DNA of 64,000 bases from Bacillus thermotolerans (GCF_000812025.2 NZ_JWJE02000010.1:40001-104000); one strand, 5' to 3'. Shown: positions 37,700 to 47,770, counted from the first letter of the stretch. Numbers and translations: made by a program. The notes: generated by a model from the sequence alone, not told the origin.

Positions 37700-38160
37700 T
37701 GCTCTCACTTTTAACCTAGTGATCGCTGCTATGGGCCTAGCAAAGTTCAATAACTGATAGTAAACTGCTTTTGTTGCTTTAATAGCTGCTATTTCCCAAT
37801 TAAAGCTGGCCGGATATTTATCATCCGCTGCTTTCACTTGATCAGCTGTCTGAATAGATTGCTCTGCCAATTGTGCTCTTTTTCGCTGTCTTGCTCAAAT
37901 CTCCTTTGGACAAGATAGCAACGGCTGCTATTTCATTCATTGCCTGGGCAATTTGTTCACCAGGCGCATTGTCTTCCTCAGAAACGTCACTCAAATGATA
38001 ACAATACCGTCTGCTTGCCTCATCATCTCCTCTTTTGTCTGCTTCTTTGTTTTATAGCTGATAAAGAGAATAATAAAAACCAAGAAAAGGACAAGCAGAA
38101 CCATCAAAGGAATGATGAATCAATCCTTCTAACTAAATTGCTTTTTACTCTTTCCATACG
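37700..38160 (-). pseudogene. Remnant of a methyl-accepting chemotaxis protein N-terminus
   Basis: Minus frames from about 38155 read RVKSNLVRRI, then after a stop a membrane segment (PLMVLLVLFLVFIILFISY) and KTKKQTKEEMMRQADGIV, the usual MCP start with its first transmembrane helix. After several more frame changes come GEQIAQAMNEIA and AEQSIQTADQVKAAD. No open frame covers more than a fraction. It lies just downstream of the larger MCP pseudogene and may be a second, tandem copy. Confidence 0.5.
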
Positions 38161-38219
38161 AAAGAAGCTGCTTGGCAAAAGAGGATTCTCCCTTCTGTCA
38201 AGCAGCTTGCAGATGATTC

Positions 38220-39592
38220 TTACTCACTTAACTTAAATTGTGCGACTGCTTTTTTCAACTCATTGCTTAAATGGATTAACTACTCAGAAGAGTCGGTTAC
38301 AGCCCGGATAGCGCCCAGCTGTTCATCAGCTGAGGCACTGATCTCTTCACTCGCAGCAGCGGACTGCTCGGAGGCCGCAGCAACCGATCCCATCGTTTCT
38401 AGTACATGATCTTTAACGACAGCTGTCCTCTGAATTTCCTGATGAATGGGTTGAATGGAAGCGTCCATTTCATTGACATAGGCAGACAGCTTCTGGAAGA
38501 CTTTTTTGGTTGCCTCAACCGCTTCCAATTGGCTAGCAAAATTAGCACGAGTGTTCAGCATTTGCTCGACCGCTTTTTTGACTCCTCCTGAATAGTCAAG
38601 ATCGTCCCCTTTACGTCTTCTGTCGCTTCAGCTGATTGCTCTGCCAGCTTTCTCACTTCTTCAGCTACTACGGCAAAGCCCTTGCCATGTTCTCCCGCAC
38701 GCGCCGCTTCAATAGAAGCGTTTAAAGCCAGCAAATTTGTTTAGGAAGAAATGTCTGTAATTGTCTGCATGATTCGTTCAATGGACGTAATTTTCGTCTC
38801 TAGCGCGAGGATAACCTTCTCGGCTTCCTCAATATATAAGCTAGTCTCCGCACTTGAGGTGCCAAGAGCCTGAATCTGTCTAATTCCTTCCTCCTGCGCC
38901 TCTTCCGTCTGTCGCGCTGTTTTCGTTAACCGGTCCGCTCCACTAGAAATAACAGCAATTTGTTCTCCAAGACGATGAGATTGTTCAGCAGCGTCGCTTG
39001 ATTCCTCTGCTGATCTTGTCGCACCAGCCGCCACTTCATTAATAGCTACGGTAATTTGCTCGCTGGAAGCGTTCGTTTCTTCGGATACAGCCCTTAAGTG
39101 TTCTGCTGCTTCTGTCACATTCTCTGCGGAGTGATTCATCACTGAGATAATGGAACGCATGCTCTCTACCATACGGTTAAAAGCAGAAGCCAGTTCACCA
39201 ATCTCATCCTTGGAAGCAACCGGCATCTGCACACTTAAGTCTCCCTTAGCTACTTCTTCATACCTGATTATCCCTGCTTCTTCTTCACTGCTTAACAACT
39301 TGTCAATGTGTGCATATTTCGTTAAATCCCCGCCTTGCTCTGTCGCATGGACAATTCCAGCGCCTTGAGGAGACATCACAAGAGCAGAGCCATTATAGCC
39401 AATATTCATCCCCTCTATCTGACTTGTAATGTGAGCTAAACCAATGTCAGCCCCTACAGCTCCCATAACTTGGCCTTCCACAGTAACAGGCTTGGATACA
39501 GTGACGACATATTCTCCCGTCGCTGCAAAAAAAATAATACTCAACCAATTTGATGAAAAAGGCGGGTAATACAAATCTAAGGATATAAGCAC
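38220..39592 (-). pseudogene. Methyl-accepting chemotaxis protein, multiply inactivated
   Basis: Minus-strand sequence encodes a Cache ligand region (AATGEYVVTVSKPVTVEGQV), the end of HAMP (KGDLSVQMPVASKDEIGELA) and the signalling hairpin tip [20 protein letters not shown] with [15 protein letters not shown]. It is broken by TAA for the Gln before TNLLALN (about 38741), a frameshift near 38580 (KKAVEQ), and TAG for Gln near 38280 (DSSE-stop, then LIHLSNELKKAVAQ). The first transmembrane helix and most of the ligand domain are missing, and Cache joins HAMP with a deletion covering TM2. The gene is dead. Confidence 0.9.
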
Positions 39593-39622
39593 AAAAAAAG
39601 ACCTGCCCTGAGTGGCAGATCT
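39593..39622 (-). terminator. Terminator of the rpsF-ssb-rpsR operon
   Basis: Minus-strand stem AGATCTGCC / GGCAGGTCT (one mismatch) followed by seven T's. Confidence 0.85.
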
Positions 39623-39631
39623 TTGACCGGA

Positions 39632-39865
39632 TTATTCTCCGGATACGTATGGAAGAAGTGCTGCTTGACGAGCACGTTTAATTGCAATTGTTAACATGCG
39701 TTGGTACTTCGCACTTGTTCCAGTTACACGACGTGGAAGAATTTTTCCGCGTTCAGAGATAAATTTCTTTAACAAATCCACATCTTTGTAATCGATATGT
39801 GTGATGTTGTTAGAAGTAAAGTAACATACTTTCCGACGTCTACGTCCACCTCTGCGTCCTGCCAT
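39632..39865 (-). CDS. rpsR: 30S ribosomal protein bS18
   Basis: 77 residues. Basic N-terminus [18 protein letters not shown], the family core [20 protein letters not shown] and [22 protein letters not shown]. It binds bS6 in the 30S platform. It is the last gene of the rpsF-ssb-rpsR operon. Confidence 0.98.
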   Translation of the reverse strand: MAGRRGGRRRRKVCYFTSNNITHIDYKDVDLLKKFISERGKILPRRVTGTSAKYQRMLTIAIKRARQAALLPYVSGE

Positions 39866-39891
39866 GTTGATTTCCCTCCTTTATTAATGAT

Positions 39892-40404
39892 TTAGAATGG
39901 TAGATCATCATCTGAAATATCGATAGTTTGTCCATCGTTTGCAAATGGATCATCATCCATTTTTGTATATCCTGATTGTCTATTATCATTGTTGCGTTGA
40001 TTCTGCTGGCCAAAAGGAGCCTCCTGAGGTCTTTGCCCGCCGCCAAATGAGCCCATTTCATCGCCGCGTCCGCTTGCAGAAGCATTACGCGGTTCTAAAA
40101 ATTGCACACTGTCAGCTACAACTTCAGTTACGTACACCCGTTTGCCATCTTGTCCTTCATAATTACGTGTTTGAATACGTCCATCAACACCAGCTAAGCT
40201 CCCTTTCTTTAGAAAGTTTGCCACGTTCTCAGCCGGACGACGCCAAACGACACAGTTAATGAAGTCTGCCTCCCGCTCACCTTGCTGATTAGTGAACGTG
40301 CGGTTAACAGCCAGTGTGAAGGTAGCAACAGCTGCTCCACTCGGTGTGTAACGAAGTTCAGGGTCCTTTGTTAAACGGCCAACTAAAACGACTCGGTTCA
40401 TCAT
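39892..40404 (-). CDS. ssb: Single-stranded DNA-binding protein
   Basis: 170 residues from the ATG giving [19 protein letters not shown]; the site AAAAGGGG lies about nine bases before it, and this start matches SsbA of B. subtilis. OB fold at residues 1-105 ([35 protein letters not shown]), a Gly/Gln/Asn-rich linker, and the acidic partner-binding tip DDDLPF. It is essential for replication, recombination and repair. Confidence 0.98.
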   Translation of the reverse strand: MMNRVVLVGRLTKDPELRYTPSGAAVATFTLAVNRTFTNQQGEREADFINCVVWRRPAENVANFLKKGSLAGVDGRIQTRNYEGQDGKRVYVTEVVADSVQFLEPRNASASGRGDEMGSFGGGQRPQEAPFGQQNQRNNDNRQSGYTKMDDDPFANDGQTIDISDDDLPF

Positions 40405-40430
40405 CAGAATCAACCCCTTTTACTCCGCTA

Positions 40431-40446
40431 TGTTCCACGTGAAACA
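40431..40446. other. parS site between ssb and rpsF
   Basis: TGTTCCACGTGAAACA, an exact match to the ParB-binding consensus. Confidence 0.93.
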
Positions 40447-40471
40447 TAGCGGCCATGTGTATTTAAACAGT

Positions 40472-40762
40472 TTATTTCTCTTCTTCACGAACAACGATGT
40501 GGCGGATAATGTCGTCGCTGATCTTCGCTAAACGGTCAAATTCTTCAACCGCAGCAGCTTCTGCGTTAGCATGAACCAACTGGTAGAATCCTTCACGGAA
40601 ATCGTTGATTTCATAAGCTAAACGACGTTTACCCCACTCTTTAGAATCGATGATTTCCGCACCGTTAGAAGTTAAAATTCCATCAAAGCGTTCAACGATC
40701 GCTTTTTTCGTTTCATCATCAACGTTTGGGCGGATAATGTACAAGAATTCGTACTTTCTCAT
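40472..40762 (-). CDS. rpsF: 30S ribosomal protein bS6
   Basis: 96 residues. Begins [19 protein letters not shown]; the core [20 protein letters not shown] is typical of bS6. First gene of the operon with ssb and rpsR. The transcript leader (40763-40840) can form two hairpins and may bind bS6:bS18 for feedback, as in many bacteria. Confidence 0.98.
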   Translation of the reverse strand: MRKYEFLYIIRPNVDDETKKAIVERFDGILTSNGAEIIDSKEWGKRRLAYEINDFREGFYQLVHANAEAAAVEEFDRLAKISDDIIRHIVVREEEK

Positions 40763-40847
40763 CTTTCTTTCACCTCCTCATGGACTATACGGCTCTTTTA
40801 CATAAGAAAAGAGCAAGGAGTAACAGTTTCATTACTCACGAGAAGAA

Positions 40848-40876
40848 ATTATATCACACACTTTCACTTTAAGCAA
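40848..40876 (-). promoter_or_regulatory. SigA promoter of rpsF-ssb-rpsR
   Basis: Minus-strand TTGCTT (40871-40876), exactly 17 bp, TATAAT (40848-40853). Confidence 0.75.
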
Positions 40877-40922
40877 CATCGTGGGCGTGAATAAATAGAC
40901 AATCACAGCTCACAACAAATGA

Positions 40923-40952
40923 AAAAGCGGAGAAAATGATTTCTCCGCTTTG
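40923..40952 (-). terminator. Terminator of ychF
   Basis: 12-bp stem AAAGCGGAGAAA / TTTCTCCGCTTT with a T tail on the minus strand. Confidence 0.85.
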
Positions 40953-40972
40953 ATCAGATATCTCTTCGTCTC

Positions 40973-42073
40973 TTATACATTGAATCTAAAGTGAACGACG
41001 TCTCCGTCCTTCATCACATAATCCTTTCCTTCCAAGCGCACCTTGCCAGCTTCTTTTGCCGCTCCCATTGAGCCAGCAGCCATCAAATCGTCATAGGCAA
41101 CAACCTCCGCCCGGATAAAGCCCCGCTCGAAGTCGGTATGAATGATACCCGCACATTGAGGAGCCTTCATGCCCTTACGGAACGTCCACGCTCGTACTTC
41201 CTGCACACCTGCTGTGAAATACGTAGCAAGTCCAAGCAAGGAATAAGCAGCGCGAATCAGCTGATCCAGGCCAGATTCTTCAATCCCAAGCTCCTGCAGG
41301 AACATCGCTTTTTCTTCATCATCCAGTTCCGCAATCTCTTCTTCAATTCGTGCACAAACTACAATTACTTCTGCATTTTCTTCCGCCGCATATTCCCGTA
41401 CTTTTTGTACATATTCATTTTGCGAAGGATCAGCAATGTCTTCTTCACCTACGTTCGCTACATACAGAATAGGTTTAGCTGTTAGCAGATGAAGCTGCTT
41501 CGCGATCCGTTCCTGCTCGTCAGATAATTCTACAGAACGAGCCGGCTTGTTCGATTCCAATGCCTCTTTCAGTTTCTCAAGGACATCGTTCTCTGCTACA
41601 GCTGCTTTATCCTTTTGCTTCGCAAGCTTCGCTACACGAGTCAGACGCTTCTCTACCGTTTCCAAGTCCGCCAAAACCAGCTCTAAGTTGATTACTTCAA
41701 TGTCGTCTACCGGATCTACTTTTCCAGATACGTGAGTAATATTATCATCTGAAAAACAGCGTACAACTTGGCAGATCGCATCTACCTCACGGATATGAGA
41801 CAAGAATTTGTTTCCAAGCCCCTCTCCTTTGCTGGCTCCTTTGACGATCCCTGCAATATCGGTAAATTCAAAGGCAGTAGGTACTGTTTTCTTCGGTTCC
41901 ACCATTTCTGTTAATTTATTTAAACGCTCATCAGGCACTTCTACAATGCCTACATTCGGATCGATTGTACAGAACGGATAGTTAGCAGACTCTGCTCCCG
42001 CTTTTGTAATCGCATTAAATAGTGTTGATTTGCCGACGTTTGGCAAACCGACAATCCCAGCTGTTAAAGCCAT
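40973..42073 (-). CDS. ychF: YchF/OLA1-type ATPase
   Basis: 366 residues from the ATG ([20 protein letters not shown]) preceded by GAGGAGTGA. Obg-family G-domain with the P-loop [28 protein letters not shown], and NVGEED in place of NKxD, which explains ATP preference in this family. A coiled-coil insert (about 130-200) and a C-terminal TGS domain (about 280-366, ending VVHFRFNV) follow. It is a ribosome-associated stress-response ATPase. It lies 125 bases after DUF951. Confidence 0.97.
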   Translation of the reverse strand: MALTAGIVGLPNVGKSTLFNAITKAGAESANYPFCTIDPNVGIVEVPDERLNKLTEMVEPKKTVPTAFEFTDIAGIVKGASKGEGLGNKFLSHIREVDAICQVVRCFSDDNITHVSGKVDPVDDIEVINLELVLADLETVEKRLTRVAKLAKQKDKAAVAENDVLEKLKEALESNKPARSVELSDEQERIAKQLHLLTAKPILYVANVGEEDIADPSQNEYVQKVREYAAEENAEVIVVCARIEEEIAELDDEEKAMFLQELGIEESGLDQLIRAAYSLLGLATYFTAGVQEVRAWTFRKGMKAPQCAGIIHTDFERGFIRAEVVAYDDLMAAGSMGAAKEAGKVRLEGKDYVMKDGDVVHFRFNV

Positions 42074-42198
42074 CTCGTTCACTCCTCTATTTAAACTGTT
42101 AGATTTGCTGTCTCTAAACCTTTCACAATTATAAGTTCAGTTGCAGAAAAAGGCAATTGCCGCTCACTCTCTAAGATGCCCATAAAGAAACAGCAGCG

Positions 42199-42396
42199 TT
42201 AACTCTCGCTGCTGTGGTCCAACACTTTTTTCAGCTTCTTAGTGAATTCTCTTCTTGGCAACATGACACTATGCCCACAGCCTTCACACTTAATGCGGAT
42301 ATCCATACCCATTCTAATAATCTTCCAGCGATTCTCCCCGCAAGGATGCGGTTTTTTCATTTCCACCACATCATTTAATTGAAAGGTTTTTTCCAT
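42199..42396 (-). CDS. yyzM: DUF951 small zinc-ribbon-like protein
   Basis: 65 residues from the ATG giving MEKTFQLNDVVEMKKPHPCG, with GAGGGATG before it. Four metal-ligand-like residues: Cys in HPCGEN and the CEGCGHSVMLPR element. The stop-to-start gap from mscS is short (15 bases), so the two are in one operon. Function unknown; widespread next to ychF in Firmicutes. Confidence 0.92.
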   Translation of the reverse strand: MEKTFQLNDVVEMKKPHPCGENRWKIIRMGMDIRIKCEGCGHSVMLPRREFTKKLKKVLDHSSES

Positions 42397-42411
42397 CTTA
42401 TCATCCCTCAC

Positions 42412-43302
42412 TTAGTTATTCGCTTGTGTCATGTTTTGGTTCCCTTCTCCACGCGAATACATCACCAGACGTGGAAACGGAACTTCAATGCCGTGTTCGT
42501 CAAGACGAGTCTTTACTTCCTTACGAATCATCCGGGCAATATACCAGTGGTTCATCGGTGTGGTTTCTGCTGTAATCCGTAAAACCACATCTGAAGCTTG
42601 AAGCATTTGAACGCCGAGCAGCTCAGGAGGCTCAACAATTTCAGGATATCTATCAGGCAAGGTTTTCAAAAGCTCAGTGATAATCTTCTCTGCTTGCTCA
42701 ATATTCTCCTCATATGCAATGCTTACATCCACAACAGCGACACTATTGTGAATGGAGAAGTTCGTCACTTGAGTGATTGACCCGTTCGGCAAAATATGAA
42801 GCTCTCCTGTCCAGTTTTTTATTTTGGTCGTGCGTAAACCAATCTCCTCCACTGTTCCTTCAAAACTGCCAATTCGCACAAAATCCCCCACCGAGAATTG
42901 GTCTTCAAAAATGATAAAGAACCCTGTAATCACATCTCGCACGAGGTTTTGTGCACCGAAACCAATCGCAAGACCAACGACTCCCGCCCCAGCGATCAAT
43001 CCTTTTACATCAAAGGATAAAACAGCCAACACATTAATAATAGCTATGAAATAAACGACATACGAAACAATGTTCTGCAGAAGCTTTAATAATGTATTTT
43101 CGCGGCGTTCTGAATATTTCAAAGGCGCTGTCATCCGCAGCTGGAAGAACTTGCGGATTCCTGCTTTTGCTATCTTGACAATGATGCCTGCTGCTAGAAT
43201 GGTAATGAGAATTTGCAGCGCCCCTTCGCCAATCGCCAGCCATGTTTCTTCCTTTGTTAATTCCAGCCAGACCCTTTCAAGCACTCGCTGAAAAGTAGAC
43301 AT
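42412..43302 (-). CDS. MscS-type mechanosensitive ion channel
   Basis: 296 residues. Three N-terminal hydrophobic segments (about 25-45, 70-90, 95-125), the pore helix AGVVGLAIGFGAQNLVRDVI, and the beta domain start FIIFEDQFSVGDFVRIG. The cytoplasmic vestibule follows to the end. It releases solutes under hypo-osmotic shock. Small MscS proteins of this position are common between parB and ychF in Bacilli. Confidence 0.95.
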   Translation of the reverse strand: MSTFQRVLERVWLELTKEETWLAIGEGALQILITILAAGIIVKIAKAGIRKFFQLRMTAPLKYSERRENTLLKLLQNIVSYVVYFIAIINVLAVLSFDVKGLIAGAGVVGLAIGFGAQNLVRDVITGFFIIFEDQFSVGDFVRIGSFEGTVEEIGLRTTKIKNWTGELHILPNGSITQVTNFSIHNSVAVVDVSIAYEENIEQAEKIITELLKTLPDRYPEIVEPPELLGVQMLQASDVVLRITAETTPMNHWYIARMIRKEVKTRLDEHGIEVPFPRLVMYSRGEGNQNMTQANN

Positions 43303-43460
43303 ACAAATTCCTCCTTATTTAAGACATTTTTATTTTAACAAGAATAATAAAAAATTTGTAGCTGGGTACATGTACAGAAAGGCAGTCTTTTTCAACAGAG
43401 CACGTATAGAAAAGGAGAAAATTCCGTATACTTTTACTACTATCCAGCAGGAGGTCCTAT

Positions 43461-44138
43461 ATGAACCTGAAAAGCTTGTTTGAACGCAAATCTGGCCCCT
43501 ATTATATTAATCATAAAGAACAGCGGGCAGCTTCTATTCTCGCTGATTATCTGCTAGAGTGGCTCCCCTCACCCGGAAGCCGGCCTATTGTCCTTGTTTT
43601 TGTTGGAACCGACCGCTCCACCGGCGACTCTCTCGGCCCCTTAACGGGTACATTGCTTGAGGAAAAACCTCTTTTTCAATTTCACCACTATGGCACACTG
43701 GAACAGCCGGTGCATGCATTGAATCTTTCCCAAACGATGAACGAGGTTAAAACTGCTCATGAGAAGCCGTTTATCATTGGGGTGGACGCTTGCTTAGGCT
43801 CTTTAAAAAGTGTAGGGAATATCCAAGTCGGCAAAGGCCCTGTTAAACCAGGCTCAGGTGTCAAAAAAGATCTTCCGCCTGTTGGCAACATTCATATCGC
43901 CGGTATTGTTAATGTCAGCGGATTTATGGAGTTTCATGTGCTCCAAAACACGAGGCTACATACCGTTATGAGTATGGCTCAAGTGATTGCAGATGGAATC
44001 GCTGAAGCCGCTCTCCGTTATTCGGCAGCAGCCTTGCTAAAAGAACGACAATCAAGAGCCGCACTTGATGCCTCTCTTCCAGCTAGGCAAACAGTTATGT
44101 ATAAAGAACCTTTATTCAAGGAAGATGTTGAATCGTAA
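43461..44138 (+). CDS. yyaC: YyaC, GPR-like predicted spore protease (DUF1256)
   Basis: 225 residues. Core: IVLVFVGTDRSTGDSLGPL (residues about 44-62), IIGVDACLG and GSGVKKDLPPVGNIHIAGIVN, the markers of YyaC, which is related to the germination protease GPR. In B. subtilis it is made in the forespore under SigF. A strong CAGGAGG site precedes the ATG. GTATA about 55 bases upstream could be part of a SigF/SigG promoter, but the -10 is not convincing. Its last 23 bases overlap the converging DUF554 gene. Confidence 0.93.
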   Translation: MNLKSLFERKSGPYYINHKEQRAASILADYLLEWLPSPGSRPIVLVFVGTDRSTGDSLGPLTGTLLEEKPLFQFHHYGTLEQPVHALNLSQTMNEVKTAHEKPFIIGVDACLGSLKSVGNIQVGKGPVKPGSGVKKDLPPVGNIHIAGIVNVSGFMEFHVLQNTRLHTVMSMAQVIADGIAEAALRYSAAALLKERQSRAALDASLPARQTVMYKEPLFKEDVES

Positions 44139-44820
44139 TAATCACACCTACAACGATCAAGCTTGGCAGCAAATTTGCCACCTTGATCTTTGTTAGTCCG
44201 AGAAGATTTAAGCCGATCGCTAAAATCATAATTCCTCCGGCTGCAGTCATTTCTACAATAAATGCATCCAGCCATGCCTGCGGCACGAGGCGATCAATCT
44301 GGGTGGCAAATAAGGCGATTCCTCCTTCGTAAAGCACAACCGGCACAGCAGAAAAAATAACGCCCATCCCTAATGTAGTCGTTAGGATTAAAGCCGTCAC
44401 CCCGTCAATGATTGCCTTTGTTAATAAGACCTCATGGTTATCACGCAGGCCGCTGTCAAGCGCACCAATAATCCCCATCGCCCCAATCACAAAAATTAAA
44501 GTAGCTGTTACGAACCCTTGAGCGATGCTTGTCTCATCTGTAGGCTTGCCGACTCTTCGCTCAAGCCATAAGCCAATCTTGTTTAACCGGTCATCGAGCG
44601 TGCACACTTCTCCAATAGCCGCACCGATTACAAGACTAATAATGACTGTCAGGAAGTTCTCGCTCGTCAGCCCCATTTGTAATCCAAGCACAACCACTGC
44701 TAAACCAATGGCCTGCATTACTGTACCCTTGATCCCTTCTGGAATACGGTGAAGCACCTTTCCTAAAAGAGCACCCATCACAATAGTCAATCCATTGACA
44801 ATCGATCCGAATAGCACCAT
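44116..44820 (-). CDS. DUF554 membrane protein
   Basis: 234 residues with six or seven hydrophobic segments: begins GSIVNGLTIVMGALLGKVLH, contains VIGAAIGEVCTLDDRLNKIG, GAMGIIGALDSGLRDNHEVL and KAIIDGVTALILTTTLGMGV. Unknown transporter-like family (YdfK/YqgA type). It is the last gene of a parA-parB-DUF554 transcription unit, 50 bases after parB. Confidence 0.9.
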   Translation of the reverse strand: MVLFGSIVNGLTIVMGALLGKVLHRIPEGIKGTVMQAIGLAVVVLGLQMGLTSENFLTVIISLVIGAAIGEVCTLDDRLNKIGLWLERRVGKPTDETSIAQGFVTATLIFVIGAMGIIGALDSGLRDNHEVLLTKAIIDGVTALILTTTLGMGVIFSAVPVVLYEGGIALFATQIDRLVPQAWLDAFIVEMTAAGGIMILAIGLNLLGLTKIKVANLLPSLIVVGVIITIQHLP

Positions 44821-44870
44821 CCTTCTCTCCTCCTTTTCAAGAAAAATAGCTGCCTTAAATCGGCAGCCTG

Positions 44871-45728
44871 TTATTTTTCTTGACCCAACAAGTCTAGAAT
44901 TCTATTTAAATCATCTGGTGACACAAATTCAATTTCGATCTTGCCCTTTTTTTTGTTCTTTGTCTGTTTAATACGTACGGCCGTGCCAAATCTCTCTCTT
45001 AACACGTCTTCCCGTTCTTTGATAAATACATCTTTTGTTTCTTCAGGAGTAGATGTTTCACGTGGAACATTTTGATTACACTCTTGAATCCACTTCTCGA
45101 GCTGGCGAACATTTAATCCTTCTTTCACAGCCTTGTTCGCTGCCTGAATCATCTGCTCCTTCTCTTTAAGCCCAAGAATGGCTCGTCCATGCCCCATGGT
45201 TAAAGCACCGTCCGTAATCAGCTGCTGTACTTCAGGCGGCAGGGAAAGCAGCCGGAGGTGATTGGCAATGTGAGAGCGGCTTTTTCCCATTTTCATCGCC
45301 AGCTCTTCCTGCGTAATATTCAGTCTTTCAATTAATGACTGATAAGCGGCTGCCTCTTCAAGAGCGGTTAAGTCTTCCCTCTGCAGGTTTTCAAGCAGCG
45401 CCATTTCCATCATCTGTTCATCCGTTAGCTTTCGGATTACAACTGGCACCTTTTGCAGCTCTGCTGCCTTGGCAGCCCGATATCGCCTTTCCCCTACCAC
45501 AATTTCATAGCCTTTAATGCTTTTTCGGGCAATAATCGGCTGCAAAATGCCGTGCTCTTGAATGGATTGCTTTAATTCTTCAATCGCTTCTTCGTTAAAC
45601 ACTCTCCGGGGCTGATAAGGATTGGGCCGCAATTCCTTCAAGGCGACATCCTTTACTGTCTCTTCACTGCTATCCAAGTCCATATCTTTAAACAGAGCAT
45701 TGATCCCTCTTCCTAGCCCTTTAGCCAC
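44871..45728 (-). CDS. parB: ParB (Spo0J) chromosome-partitioning CTPase
   Basis: 285 residues. N-terminal CTPase/nuclease-like domain with [15 protein letters not shown] and [11 protein letters not shown] (C-motif GERRxRA), a central helix-turn-helix ([21 protein letters not shown]) for parS recognition, and a C-terminal dimerisation domain. It loads at parS, slides as a CTP-dependent clamp and recruits SMC. It overlaps parA by eight bases. A parS copy lies inside the gene, as in B. subtilis spo0J. Confidence 0.98.
   Translation of the reverse strand: MAKGLGRGINALFKDMDLDSSEETVKDVALKELRPNPYQPRRVFNEEAIEELKQSIQEHGILQPIIARKSIKGYEIVVGERRYRAAKAAELQKVPVVIRKLTDEQMMEMALLENLQREDLTALEEAAAYQSLIERLNITQEELAMKMGKSRSHIANHLRLLSLPPEVQQLITDGALTMGHGRAILGLKEKEQMIQAANKAVKEGLNVRQLEKWIQECNQNVPRETSTPEETKDVFIKEREDVLRERFGTAVRIKQTKNKKKGKIEIEFVSPDDLNRILDLLGQEK
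45054..45069. other. parS site inside parB
   Basis: TGTTTCACGTGGAACA, an exact consensus site at the conserved intragenic position. Confidence 0.95.
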
Positions 45729-46482
45729 TTGCCGCCACCTCCTTAGCTAAATCTTTATACATTTCCGCCCCTCTCGAACGCGGATCATATAAAATAATAG
45801 GTTTGCCATGGCTTGGTGCTTCACTCAGTCGAATATTACGCGGAATAACGGTTTGATACACTTTCTCCTGAAAATATTTCTTTACCTCTTCAATGACTTG
45901 AAGACCAAGGTTCGTCCGAGCATCCAACATCGTTAGCAGTACACCCTCAATAGCCAATTCCTGGTTCAAATGCTTTTGAACCAGACGGACCGTGTTTAAT
46001 AGCTGGCTCAGACCCTCCAATGCGTAGTACTCACATTGAACCGGGATAAGAACCGAATCAGCGGCTGTCAGTGCGTTGATCGTTAACAGTCCCAAAGACG
46101 GAGGACAATCGATCAAAATATAATCATACGTATCACGTACATCTTCTAGTGCTCTTCTCAACCTTAATTCCCTTGAAATAGTCGGCACAAGTTCAATATC
46201 TGCACCTGCCAATGAAATTGTAGCCGGGGCCACATCTAACCCTTCAATAGACCCCTCTCTAATAATATCCTTTATTGGCGTATCATCCACCAGCACATCA
46301 TATAAACATTCATCCAAGTCCCCTTTTTCCACACCGAGACCGCTCGTCGCATTTCCTTGCGGGTCAATGTCAATTAAGAGCACTTTATTATCTAAAGAAG
46401 CCAAACAAGCTCCCAGGTTAACAGAGGTTGTCGTCTTCCCGACGCCCCCTTTTTGATTAGCTATGGCAATCACTCTTCCCAT
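45721..46482 (-). CDS. parA: ParA (Soj) chromosome-partitioning ATPase
   Basis: 253 residues. Deviant Walker [16 protein letters not shown] at residues 11-25, Walker A' [13 protein letters not shown], and Walker [12 protein letters not shown]. It binds DNA as an ATP dimer, segregates origins with ParB and, in Bacilli, regulates DnaA. It is upstream of parB in a coupled pair. Confidence 0.98.
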   Translation of the reverse strand: MGRVIAIANQKGGVGKTTTSVNLGACLASLDNKVLLIDIDPQGNATSGLGVEKGDLDECLYDVLVDDTPIKDIIREGSIEGLDVAPATISLAGADIELVPTISRELRLRRALEDVRDTYDYILIDCPPSLGLLTINALTAADSVLIPVQCEYYALEGLSQLLNTVRLVQKHLNQELAIEGVLLTMLDARTNLGLQVIEEVKKYFQEKVYQTVIPRNIRLSEAPSHGKPIILYDPRSRGAEMYKDLAKEVAASG

Positions 46483-46576
46483 CTGGCCACCTGCTTTCTC
46501 CTATCTTAAAAAATTTGCTGCACATCTATTTTAACAAAAATCATGACGTGCGTTGCCGTTCGCGGAAGAATATTTT

Positions 46577-46612
46577 TTTAAAAAAGCGAGAAGCGATTGA
46601 TCCGCTTCTCGC
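46577..46612 (-). terminator. Terminator between noc and parA
   Basis: Perfect 10-bp stem GCGAGAAGCG / CGCTTCTCGC followed by a T-rich run on the minus strand. A second, weaker hairpin (AACGAGAAGC / GCTTCCCGTT, one mismatch) lies at 46691-46721, right at the noc stop. Confidence 0.82.
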
Positions 46613-46720
46613 TCCCAGCTGTTGGCGATTTTACAAAATAGCCAAGCAAAATAAGCTATGTAGGCTTTTTCCTCTATCTATTGGCAATCTAAAACGAGAA
46701 GCTGCTTATCTGCTTCCCGT

Positions 46721-47584
46721 TCATTTGTTCTTTTTCGGTATTTTAATCGTAATCTGATAAAAGTCCTCGAACTCTTCCTCCTGGGTGTTTAAATTGATCC
46801 CATTATCACTTACCATCGAGAGTGACTGACGGATCGTATTCACCGCTATGCGAATATCTTTGCTAAAAGCTTTACGCCGAGGCTTCGGCTTTTTATTCGC
46901 TGTGTTCAGCAGCTGAATGACTCGCTCTTCCGTCTGCTTTACATTTAACTGCTTATCAATCACTTCGTTCATGATCTGAACCTGCTTCTCCGGATGCTTC
47001 AATGGGATAAGCGCTCGCGCATGCCGCTCAGTGATCTTCTTCTGTATTAAAGCATTTTGTACCTCTTCAGGCAGCTTTAATAGACGCAGCTTATTTGCGA
47101 CTGTCGACTGTCCTTTTCCAAGGCGCTGAGCAAGAGCTTCCTGCGTGAGTCCATGAAGCTCTAGTAACTTTCCGTATGCTACAGCTTCTTCAATCGGGGA
47201 TAATTCTTCCCTTTGCAAATTCTCTATTAAAGCAACCGAGGCTGTCTCTTTATCATCTAAATTATTAATAATAGCGGGTACTGTTTCCCAATCGAGCGTT
47301 TGAACGGCCCTCCAGCGCCGCTCACCTGCAATCAATTCATACTTCCCGTCTTCTGTCTCGCGAACAACAATGGGCTGAATCATTCCATGCATACGAATCG
47401 TTTGAGCCAACTCTTCTATCTTATCGTCATTAAAAATCGTCCTTGGCTGGAAGCGGTTTGGAACAATAGCAGGTATCGGAATCTGCTTTACTTCTTCTCT
47501 TTCCCTCACACTTACCGATTCTTGCGGTTGTTCTTCCACTGTTTTTTCCCCCAGGCTAAATAAACGAGAGAAACGATGCTTCAT
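46721..47584 (-). CDS. noc: Nucleoid occlusion protein Noc
   Basis: 287 residues, a ParB paralog with the N-terminal part [20 protein letters not shown], the CTP motif [10 protein letters not shown] and the helix-turn-helix [20 protein letters not shown]. It binds NBS sites and the membrane to block division over the nucleoid. The position between parA and rsmG, and the extended N-terminus (membrane-targeting helix [10 protein letters not shown]), distinguish it from ParB. It is separated from parA by a terminator. Confidence 0.95.
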   Translation of the reverse strand: MKHRFSRLFSLGEKTVEEQPQESVSVREREEVKQIPIPAIVPNRFQPRTIFNDDKIEELAQTIRMHGMIQPIVVRETEDGKYELIAGERRWRAVQTLDWETVPAIINNLDDKETASVALIENLQREELSPIEEAVAYGKLLELHGLTQEALAQRLGKGQSTVANKLRLLKLPEEVQNALIQKKITERHARALIPLKHPEKQVQIMNEVIDKQLNVKQTEERVIQLLNTANKKPKPRRKAFSKDIRIAVNTIRQSLSMVSDNGINLNTQEEEFEDFYQITIKIPKKNK

Positions 47585-47671
47585 ACCCCTACACCACCTT
47601 TAACAAGCTCCCTTTTATATGTATTCTCCCTTTGTCCCTCTTCTTCCTTCTTCTTTAGATAGCTTTTTTGT

Positions 47672-47763
47672 TTATTCACAGGGTCTTTCTTCTCCTTTCT
47701 GCTTGATTTATTCACATACCGCCTTCTTTGCATAAAAAAATAAAGTTATCCACAAGTGGATAA
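47672..47763. promoter_or_regulatory. DnaA-box cluster between noc and rsmG
   Basis: Exact TTATTCACA at 47672-47680 and 47708-47716 (36 bp apart) and TTATCCACA at 47746-47754, which pairs with AGTGGATAA (47755-47763) in the rsmG terminator stem. Confidence 0.5.
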
Positions 47764-47770
47764 CTTTATT
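47736..47770 (-). terminator. Terminator of rsmG built from inverted DnaA-box sequence
   Basis: Stem AATAAAGTTATCCAC / GTGGATAACTTTATT with a two-base centre, then T's on the minus strand. The rsmG stop codon is inside the first arm. Confidence 0.8.

Noticed and set aside
43395..43440. SigF/SigG promoter for yyaC
   Set aside because: A GTATA -35-like sequence exists, but no matching -10 at the right distance; mentioned only in the yyaC entry.
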